Source: an uncultured Paraglaciecola sp.
GTDB lineage: Bacteria; Pseudomonadota; Gammaproteobacteria; Enterobacterales; Alteromonadaceae
Assembly (NCBI GenBank): GCA_905479025.1
Contig: CAJQKX010000062.1
Span: 1-9,155 of the forward strand
Reading direction: 5' to 3'
Length of the DNA: 9,155 nucleotides
Below the pieces are notes generated by a model. The model was not told the DNA's origin. It saw only the letters and a list, made by a program, of their open reading frames with translations, and made no database searches. Position 1 is the stretch's first letter. Each line of letters starts with the position of its first letter. Below, one piece after another: positions 4,906 to 9,155 of the stretch. The translations under genes were made by a program, and so were the position numbers.

Positions 4906-6285
4906 TCACTCTAAGTCTCGCCGTCTGGTTCTTTGCCGAGCTGGGTTATCTCTTGATGGCTTTATAGGTGCATCGGTTGAACGATCTTTCTCCGATGAAA
5001 CTTTTTCAAAGTCTTTCGAGATATTACGAGCCTTAGTCCATGCCTCAAGCTGCGTTGTTTGCTTAACACGCAAAGCTTCACTTTGACGAAATTCATATAC
5101 ACGCTTAGCCAAAAGTGTTCTCTCCTGACGTTGTTGGTGCCTTAGAGCAATAATGTCCTTTTGTAATTCAGAGCATTCTCGGTTTTGACGAAAAATCAGC
5201 TCCTCTCGACTTTCCATCTGACGCGCCTTTAACAGCTCTCCCTTTTTCCGATTTATCAAGGTTAGCCTTTTATGCCGCCCTGAGACTCTATCAAAGATAC
5301 CTCGTACACCACGTCGAATTTTATCACGACCACTTTTAATCAAAAGGTGTCGTTTAACTCGCTGTTCGTCTGACAACTCACGCCGCTCAGCTTTCTGACG
5401 AAAGACAAGCTGTGTCCTTTTATCTTCAAGCGGCTGAGACTCGGCTTTATGCCTCGCCTTCATCGCCTCAATACGCCCCAATACTTCCTTGGTCATGGAT
5501 TGGCGAATATGGCGTGATACCTTCTCAATACCATCAAGTTGATCAGGTAGGCCAAGCCGTGCCTTTAGGTCTTTTGTCTTCACACCCCCAACACGAGATA
5601 AAGAATAAACATTGTGCTGATGGTCTAAAACTACAAAACCACGCTTGTCACCCCGCGCCAAAAACAGGTTCCTTTCTTCTAATGCCAATTTGAAACTGGA
5701 AAGGTTATCTGAGCTTTGCCACGCATCTTGTGATATTTGCTTGATATCCCTTGGATCAATGTCTTTACGCTTCATCGTCTGCCATTCTGCAATGGACACT
5801 TGAAAAGGGTCACGGTCTTGTTTTCTCTCAAGGCCTTTTGGTAGCTCCCAACCATGCTCTATGTAGAGCTGTCGTGAGATATCGGTGCATTTGGTTTTAA
5901 AATGCGACATGTGAATGGCTTTGCTTTTATCGATGTCGATACGCGACCACACCACGTGGGCATGACGACGCGCTTCTTTTTCGTGAAAGACAACGATGCG
6001 GGGCTGATCCACAAGCCCAAGTTTTTGTTCAAGTTGATTGAACGCTTTTTCGAATTGATCGTGAGTAACCTCCGCACCAATAGGCGGATTAAAACTAACG
6101 GAAAAGAGAGGCTTTTCACATCGTGTGGCATGGCTTGACGCATCGATTTCAAGAAAAGCAGCTTGGAGAGACTGACCGACCAAACCACGTACTTCGTGGA
6201 TGGTCACATGATCATTGTCCTTGGTTGACGCAAGGTGATTGGCTAGGTTTCTAGCACCAGAGCGAGCGGAGGCCTTAATGATCAT
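4906..6285 (-). CDS. mobA: Relaxase / mobilization nuclease (VirD2/MobA-like, tyrosine-less N-terminus)
   Basis: Relaxases nick oriT and lead the strand into the recipient. The 459-aa protein has an N-terminal nuclease domain of about 150 residues. Segments seen are MIIKASARSGARNLANHLAS, DHVTIHEVRG, FSVSFNPPIGAEVT, and the metal-binding motif VFHEKEARRHAHVVWSRID with H101, H108 and H110. This matches the relaxase/mobilization nuclease family by its third motif. No Tyr occurs before Y141, whereas canonical MOBP/MOBQ enzymes have the nucleophile Tyr near residue 20-30; H17, H26 or H30 could replace it. Residues about 270-430 are highly charged and helical (KAERRELSDEQRVKRHLL, ELLKARQMESREELIFRQ), probably a coiled coil. 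The tail is basic. The start overlaps the end of the accessory gene by 11 bp, indicating one operon. The gene symbol is descriptive. Confidence 0.88.
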   Translation of the reverse strand: MIIKASARSGARNLANHLASTKDNDHVTIHEVRGLVGQSLQAAFLEIDASSHATRCEKPLFSVSFNPPIGAEVTHDQFEKAFNQLEQKLGLVDQPRIVVFHEKEARRHAHVVWSRIDIDKSKAIHMSHFKTKCTDISRQLYIEHGWELPKGLERKQDRDPFQVSIAEWQTMKRKDIDPRDIKQISQDAWQSSDNLSSFKLALEERNLFLARGDKRGFVVLDHQHNVYSLSRVGGVKTKDLKARLGLPDQLDGIEKVSRHIRQSMTKEVLGRIEAMKARHKAESQPLEDKRTQLVFRQKAERRELSDEQRVKRHLLIKSGRDKIRRGVRGIFDRVSGRHKRLTLINRKKGELLKARQMESREELIFRQNRECSELQKDIIALRHQQRQERTLLAKRVYEFRQSEALRVKQTTQLEAWTKARNISKDFEKVSSEKDRSTDAPIKPSRDNPARQRTRRRDLE

Positions 6286-6643
6286 CTTCAGCCTCTTCTC
6301 GATAACCGAGAGCCTTCATGATCGAGGTGCGTAATTCAGCCACATCCGCCATGGCGTTAGAAACTTCTACGACATCGATGGCTGAATACATATTGAGCTG
6401 TTTAGCGATTTGATTAATGTTCGCGCCAACGCGCGACACTTGACCAATCAAACGGGACAGCTCTGCTTTTTCGGGCACAACTCGACGTGACCGCCGAGGA
6501 GGATCAGTGTTGAAAATAACGAATTTGCAATAACCACCCATAGAAAGCCCTGCGCGTTCCGCACGGCTTTCTATATCTAAGCGTTCGGTATCAGATAACC
6601 GAATACTTAGACGTGGATATTGCTTGTGAGTTTTTTTACTCAT
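6275..6643 (-). CDS. mobC: MobC-like relaxosome accessory protein
   Basis: The 122-aa protein begins with a ribbon-helix-helix-like segment: PRLSIRLSDTERLDIESRAE, then AGLSMGGYCKFVIFN (residues 10-46). It continues with the MobC motif LSRLIGQVSRVGANINQIAK followed by QLN (about 64-86). Such proteins bind oriT beside the nick and help the relaxase open the DNA. GGAGGG four bases before the ATG is a strong ribosome binding site. The last codons overlap the relaxase start (EAEDDH stop versus MIIK). Upstream lies the hairpin-rich candidate oriT, the usual position. Homologous labels are MobC, MbeC and NikA; which subfamily cannot be settled here. Confidence 0.85.
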   Translation of the reverse strand: MSKKTHKQYPRLSIRLSDTERLDIESRAERAGLSMGGYCKFVIFNTDPPRRSRRVVPEKAELSRLIGQVSRVGANINQIAKQLNMYSAIDVVEVSNAMADVAELRTSIMKALGYREEAEDDH

Positions 6644-6700
6644 AACACCCTCCGTTTTTTTGCGAAGGGGATGCTAACGGGGAGCTATGCAATGCTCCCC

Positions 6701-6748
6701 TTGCCCAGATAGGCTTTGGCGGCTTGTCCGACAAAGCACATCTGGCAA
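6701..6748. repeat. Long imperfect hairpin in the candidate oriT
   Basis: TTGCC-c-AGAT (6701-6710) pairs with ATCT-GGCAA (6740-6748, one bulged base). GCTTTG (6713-6718) pairs with CAAAGC (6732-6737) after a two-base internal loop, and CGG (6720-6722) pairs with CCG (6728-6730) around a CTTGT loop. About 18 pairs in 48 nt, with no T-tract after either arm, point to a DNA structure or protein site rather than a terminator. Confidence 0.7.
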
Positions 6749-6801
6749 GTCGTGTTAATTCAACTTTACCGCCAAATAAATTAATAATTCCTTAACACGA
6801 C
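6749..6801. repeat. Perfect 10-bp inverted repeat
   Basis: GTCGTGTTAA (6749-6758) and TTAACACGAC (6792-6801) are exact inverse copies separated by 33 AT-rich bases, directly after the 6701-6748 hairpin. It could be a binding site for the accessory protein or the relaxase. Confidence 0.7.
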
Positions 6802-7086
6802 GGGTCGCAGGGTCTCCCTGCTCCGCTTGCAAAGCGGACAAGCCACTTAGCAATAATGCATCCCACATATCAAAACTAAAACGCGCGAAATGCACGTTTA
6901 ATATGATCATAATCAGGGATAAAAAATCACGTAAGTGGCGACAAGTCGTGACACTATCGAATAGGAAAGGACAAGATAAGACAGCCGTATAACAACGCAC
7001 GACATTTTTTATTTCGAATTTTATAAAATAAAATGCTTGAGATAATTAACGAGGCATTAATTGTTTCCATGGTTCAATAGTTGTAG

Positions 7087-7128
7087 GGCTGCTATCCAAT
7101 AGAATTAGGACTAGCAGCCTTTTCTTTT
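7087..7128 (+). terminator. Rho-independent terminator on the plus strand
   Basis: GGCTGCTA (7087-7094) and TAGCAGCC (7112-7119) form a perfect 8-bp stem, extended inward by TCC/GGA (7095-7097, 7108-7110) past one bulged C. The tract TTTTCTTTT (7120-7128) follows directly. It is polar: no T-tract exists on the minus side. No plus-strand gene of normal size ends upstream, so it terminates either read-through or a short transcript from the 6840-7086 region. It also insulates alpA. Confidence 0.75.
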
Positions 7129-7224
7129 GGGTACAGCCCATCCATTGATTGGGATGCAATTGGGGGCGGTTGTCGAGCTGATGACCGCTCCCTCTATCCC
7201 TAATATTGGCACCAAGGAAATAGT
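7129..7224 (+). promoter_or_regulatory. Structured leader of the alpA-like gene
   Basis: CATCC (7139-7143) can pair with GGATG (7152-7156). GGGGGCGGT (7162-7170) pairs with ACCGCTCCC (7184-7192) in a 9-bp stem with one G-U pair, ending 32 bases before the ATG. No T-tract follows and no clear -35/-10 pair was found. It may be a leader structure or an operator. Confidence 0.4.
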
Positions 7225-7527
7225 ATGGATGAACTAGGAAAAACATTTGCAAGTAATAGTAGTAAACGCCACGTCGAGGACAACGTTTACTTTGAGGCGC
7301 AAGTTGTCGCAGCTTTAATGGTGGAAACTAATGCACTTGTACCCATTAAAACCGCATCCAAGCTTTGCAGCCTCTCCCGCCAAGAAATTGATCGGCGCAT
7401 TCACAAAGGCACTTTCCCAGCACCAAAGATACTGTCAAGCGAAGACAATGCGATAAGAAAAGCATTTCGGTTGCATGATCTTCAGAATTGGATCGATGCG
7501 CCTGCCGATTACCGCTCACCAAACTAA
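7225..7527 (+). CDS. alpA: AlpA-family helix-turn-helix regulator / excisionase-like protein
   Basis: The 100-aa protein contains an AlpA/MerR-like winged helix at about residues 37-91. It shows VPIKTASKLCSLSRQEIDRR, then KGTFPAPKIL, then KAFRLHDLQNWI. This is the AlpA pattern of a helix-turn-helix choosing between repeats, the GxFPxP turn and a final W-containing helix. AlpA-type proteins regulate integrase expression or act as excisionases for P4-like elements. The N-terminal 36 residues are longer than in minimal AlpA proteins. AAGGA at 7214-7218 precedes the ATG by six bases. It lies 49 bp from the first integrase arm-type repeat, which fits control of excision at the adjacent attachment site. 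The gene symbol denotes family membership only. Confidence 0.82.
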   Translation: MDELGKTFASNSSKRHVEDNVYFEAQVVAALMVETNALVPIKTASKLCSLSRQEIDRRIHKGTFPAPKILSSEDNAIRKAFRLHDLQNWIDAPADYRSPN

Positions 7528-7575
7528 ACCCCCTAAAAAGTTACCCACAGAAATGTAACATCAATAACTCTGTTC

Positions 7576-7599
7576 TGAGTAGCCCAGTGAGTAGCCCGA
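7576..7599 (+). repeat. Integrase arm-type repeat, left copy (two 12-bp units)
   Basis: Two tandem units, TGAGTAGCCCAG and TGAGTAGCCCGA, make a 24-bp block identical to that at 7909-7932. Position between alpA and the tRNA fragment suggests an arm-type integrase binding site. The role is inferred from placement. Confidence 0.8.
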
Positions 7600-7664
7600 C
7601 CAAAACCTCGGGGATTCCTAAGCTTTCCCACAAGCTATAAATCATTAAAATATTTGCAGAATAA

Positions 7665-7711
7665 TGGTGACCACTGAGGGATTCGAACCCTCGACCTACT
7701 GATTAAAAGTT
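7665..7711 (-). tRNA. tRNA-Lys(UUU) 3' fragment, identity segment of the attachment site (not a functional tRNA)
   Basis: Read on the minus strand, the fragment runs from the anticodon loop CTTTTAA (anticodon UUU, Lys) through the T-arm GAGGG-TTCGAAT-CCCTC. It then has the 3' acceptor strand AGTGGTC, discriminator A and encoded CCA (7667-7665). The 5' half is missing: upstream of the loop the bases GCTAA cannot pair with the stem TCAGT, and no D-arm or GACCACT strand is present. Loss of homology at the anticodon loop is the classic attP design of tRNA-targeting tyrosine integrases, which restore the host gene upon integration. Confidence 0.85.
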
Positions 7712-7726
7712 AGCCAACTTTTAATC
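7701..7726. repeat. Perfect 11-bp inverted repeat at the attachment core
   Basis: GATTAAAAGTT (7701-7711) and AACTTTTAATC (7716-7726) are exact inverse copies around AGCC. The left arm is the tRNA anticodon-loop sequence; the right arm is element DNA outside the tRNA homology. It is a plausible pair of core-type integrase sites, although the 4-bp centre is shorter than usual overlap regions. Confidence 0.75.
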
Positions 7727-7908
7727 AAAAACTCATCCAAGGTATTGAAATACAACAATACCAATCATGATCATGTCATTGATTTTGAACAGTTCTTGAC
7801 TTCAGTTTAATTAAATCGATGACCGATTCTAACCACATGAAGTAAAACACTATTATTGAAGTTTTTGTGCCCATAGCTTCTCATGGTGCTCATACTATCA
7901 GCCCCATG

Positions 7909-7932
7909 TGAGTAGCCCAGTGAGTAGCCCGA
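7909..7932 (+). repeat. Integrase arm-type repeat, right copy (two 12-bp units)
   Basis: TGAGTAGCCCAG followed by TGAGTAGCCCGA, identical over 24 bp and in the same orientation as 7576-7599, 333 bp start to start. It lies on the int side of the tRNA fragment. Confidence 0.8.
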
Positions 7933-8018
7933 GAAATCCGTCCTTGTATTAAGAAAACCTTTATTTATAAGGAATACAATAGAATTAAGGGCATTTCTAT
8001 ACTTAATTTTCTAGCATT

Positions 8019-8030
8019 TGAGTGGCCCAG
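8019..8030 (+). repeat. Degenerate single arm-type unit next to int
   Basis: TGAGTGGCCCAG differs at one base from the TGAGTAGCCCAG unit. It lies 28 bases before the int start, so binding of integrase here could also regulate its own gene. Confidence 0.55.
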
Positions 8031-8058
8031 ATGAATAAAAGAAAGATAACCAAGGACG

Positions 8059-9155
8059 ATGGCAAGCACAATTACATTTATAGATACCGTCATAAAAAGT
8101 ATTTCCCCTCCACCTAAACGTACGACATTTTGGTTTAAAGGGCATCCGGGATTTGGACTGAGAGTCACTCCGACTGGCAACAAGAGCTTTGTATTTAAAT
8201 ATATGAACGGCAGGAAAAGCCGCTGGATGACTCTTGGCAAGTACCCCAAAATGTCCAGCAGTGAAGCGAGAAAAGAGTATTTGGATCGATATGAAGAGGT
8301 AAAGGACTACGGGCGAGACCCAATAGAAGACGCTCAGAAAGAAAAATCCCAGCATAGACCTTTAGAAGCACTCATCGAAGACTACTTCGACATCGGGCGC
8401 ATTAAAGGCAAGAAATACCTGAAAGAAGAGCGTCAGTATTTTAATCGAGACATTATTCCTGTAATTGGAGATAAGCCTGTTCAAGAAATAACAGCTGAAG
8501 ACATCGACACCATTCAAAAAAATATTATTCGGCGTGCGACTAAAACAAGTAGTGCAAATAGGAACGGAAGAGTAGCAGCCAAACAAGCCGTCGGATGTAT
8601 CAAGCGCGTTTTAAACATTGCTGTTAAGAAAGGACTTATACCTAATAACCCTGCTGCAATGATTGAACCTTTAGGTCAAAACGGAAAACGAGATCGAGTT
8701 CTGACTTTTGAAGAAATTTGGCTTGTTTGGCATGGCTTAATTAATAACGGTGCAACCCCCGTTACTGCCCACTCTATTAAGTTCATGTTGGCAACAATGC
8801 AGAGAGGTATCGAAGTACGAAACATGAAGTACAACTCTATTATTGATCAAGGAGCTACTTGGCAATTGGCAATGGAAGAAACGAAAAACGGACGATTGCA
8901 CAGAGTCCCTCTGAATCATATCGCTAAAAATATTATCGATGAAGTTCATAACTATACTGGAAATAGTGACTTCGTTTTCGGCTCCTGCCGAGCATTAACT
9001 CCACCTGACACACCTTATCGCAATTTAAAGCCGCCATTGGAATACACCTACTCACGAGCGTTACTGAGATGCAGACGCAATATTGGAATACAAGATATTA
9101 GACACATGATCTCAGGCGTACTGGCGCAACATGGATTACAGCCGTTGGGCTCCCG
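8059..9155 (+). CDS. int: P4-type tyrosine recombinase (integrase), 3' end cut by window edge
   Basis: At least 365 residues are visible. The N-terminal DUF4102-type arm-binding domain covers about 20-75 (GLRVTPTGNKSFVFKY, SRWMTLGKYPKMSSSEARKE). A core-binding domain follows at about 105-205 (LEALIEDYFD, ITAEDIDTI, IKRVLNIAVKKGLIPNNPA). The catalytic domain starts near 215 (VLTFEEI). Catalytic Arg249 is in TMQRGIEVRNM, Lys276 in MEETKNGRLHRVPL, and Arg348 in IQDIRHMISGVLAQHG. The last motif is QxxR rather than HxxR. The window ends before the HxxH/W and tyrosine motifs. ATG 8059 is the first start after an in-frame stop at 8047, and AAGGA lies only two bases before it, an unusually tight spacing. 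It should catalyse recombination at the adjacent tRNA-Lys attachment site. Confidence 0.92.
   Translation, partial: MASTITFIDTVIKSISPPPKRTTFWFKGHPGFGLRVTPTGNKSFVFKYMNGRKSRWMTLGKYPKMSSSEARKEYLDRYEEVKDYGRDPIEDAQKEKSQHRPLEALIEDYFDIGRIKGKKYLKEERQYFNRDIIPVIGDKPVQEITAEDIDTIQKNIIRRATKTSSANRNGRVAAKQAVGCIKRVLNIAVKKGLIPNNPAAMIEPLGQNGKRDRVLTFEEIWLVWHGLINNGATPVTAHSIKFMLATMQRGIEVRNMKYNSIIDQGATWQLAMEETKNGRLHRVPLNHIAKNIIDEVHNYTGNSDFVFGSCRALTPPDTPYRNLKPPLEYTYSRALLRCRRNIGIQDIRHMISGVLAQHGLQPLGS

Larger units (their letters stand above)
6644..7010. other. oriT: Candidate origin of transfer (oriT), dense inverted repeats
   Basis: This gene-free stretch directly upstream of mobC holds a run of hairpins. GGGGAGC (6679-6685) pairs with GCTCCCC (6694-6700). 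A large imperfect hairpin spans 6701-6748. GTCGTGTTAA (6749-6758) pairs with TTAACACGAC (6792-6801). GCAGGG (6807-6812) pairs with CCCTGC (6816-6821). TCCGCTT (6822-6828) pairs with AAGCGGA (6832-6838). GCCACTTA (6842-6849) pairs with TAAGTGGC (6932-6939). The 9-mer CAAGTCGTG recurs at 6746 and 6942, and the hexamer CACGAC at 6796 and 6998. Clustered inverted repeats next to mobC-relaxase are typical of oriT. I did not recognise a known nick consensus, so the nic position is not assigned. Confidence 0.5.
7528..8058. other. attP: Attachment-site region (attP-like) between alpA and int
   Basis: No protein gene is seen. The stretch contains a tRNA-Lys 3' fragment (7665-7711), an 11-bp inverted repeat at its anticodon-loop end, and direct repeats of a TGAGTAGCCC motif on both sides. 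Smaller signals to the right are GGTATT (7741-7746) / AATACC (7757-7762) and the palindrome CATGATCATG (7766-7775). The arrangement of core plus arm-type sites on both flanks is that of attP for a tyrosine integrase, not of attL or attR. No clear int promoter was found; TTGACT at 7796 lacks a matching -10. Confidence 0.75.
1..9155. mobile_element. Integrative and mobilizable element carrying a ubiquitin-like defence operon (partial)
   Basis: The window holds integrase, attachment site, AlpA-like regulator, mobilization genes, antirestriction gene and a cargo operon in one continuous stretch without housekeeping genes. Both ends are cut inside element genes (ardA on the left, int on the right), so no outer boundary is visible. 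The lack of mating-pair formation genes suggests mobilization by a helper element, but such genes could lie outside. A circular plasmid-like form is possible because the attachment site has element DNA on both sides. Confidence 0.75.

Noticed and set aside
5859..6188. Minus-strand ORF of 109 aa inside the relaxase gene
   Set aside because: Out-of-frame shadow within the conserved relaxase domain.
6755..7000. 81-aa minus-strand ORF with GTG start
   Set aside because: It runs through the inverted repeats of the candidate oriT, has no recognisable domain and no convincing ribosome binding site; the DNA structure explains it better.
7796..7824. TTGACT as -35 of an int promoter
   Set aside because: No acceptable -10 at 16-18 bp spacing.
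7576..7932. CRISPR-like repeats
   Set aside because: Only two 24-bp blocks 333 bp apart flanking a tRNA fragment; spacing and context fit integrase arm sites, and no cas genes are present.
8031..8117. 28-aa ORF (MNKRKITKDD...) overlapping the int start
   Set aside because: No ribosome binding site; out of frame with int and lacking other support.
7965..8355. Minus-strand ORFs of 94 and 114 aa opposite int
   Set aside because: Antisense shadows of the integrase N-terminal domain and attachment region.

Overview
The window reads as part of an integrative and mobilizable element from a gammaproteobacterium. Grounds for this are the 3'-CCA encoded in the tRNA fragment, a P4-type tyrosine integrase with an AlpA-like regulator, a MobC/relaxase pair, and an ArdA antirestriction gene. 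No replication gene and no type IV secretion gene is visible, so self-transfer is not supported. The species cannot be named from this sequence.

Layout. 1-197 (minus): start of ardA, cut by the window edge. 198-832: no convincing gene, but rich in hairpins, including a nested fold-back at 280-392. 833-1006 (plus): small unrecognised protein. 1017-1946 and 1950-2330 (minus): an ImmA/IrrE-type metallopeptidase and an XRE repressor, coupled in one operon. 2371-2448: back-to-back sigma70 promoters with TTGACA -35 boxes on both strands, overlaid by four GCTAA half-sites placed symmetrically about one point. 2502-4802 (plus): compact operon of a 48-aa basic protein, a two-domain multiubiquitin protein, an E1-like ThiF adenylyltransferase and a Cys-rich DUF6527 protein. 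4906-6643 (minus): relaxase and MobC-like accessory protein. 6644-7224: gene-free and hairpin-rich, candidate oriT, plus a rho-independent terminator on the plus strand. 7225-7527 (plus): AlpA-like regulator. 7576-8030: attachment site built of a tRNA-Lys 3' fragment with identical 24-bp integrase arm-type repeats on both sides. 8059-9155 (plus): integrase, cut by the window edge.

How the parts work together. The cargo is most simply read as a ubiquitin-like (Ubl) conjugation-type defence operon held silent by the divergent XRE repressor. That repressor would be inactivated by its partner metallopeptidase, in the manner of the CapH/CapP switch of CBASS systems. ArdA would protect incoming element DNA from type I restriction. 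MobC, the relaxase and the oriT candidate would allow transfer by a helper conjugation machine. Integrase and AlpA would handle integration at tRNA-Lys and excision. Arm sites and element genes lie on both sides of the tRNA fragment, so the sequence looks like attP of an excised or circular element, or the junction between tandem copies.

The strongest candidate for something undescribed is the 2371-4802 unit. It carries an E1-like enzyme without a cysteine at the usual catalytic position, a polyubiquitin-like protein without a C-terminal diglycine, no visible E2 or JAB deubiquitinase, a zinc-ligand-rich DUF6527 protein and a small Lys/Arg-rich protein, all under a protease-repressor switch.
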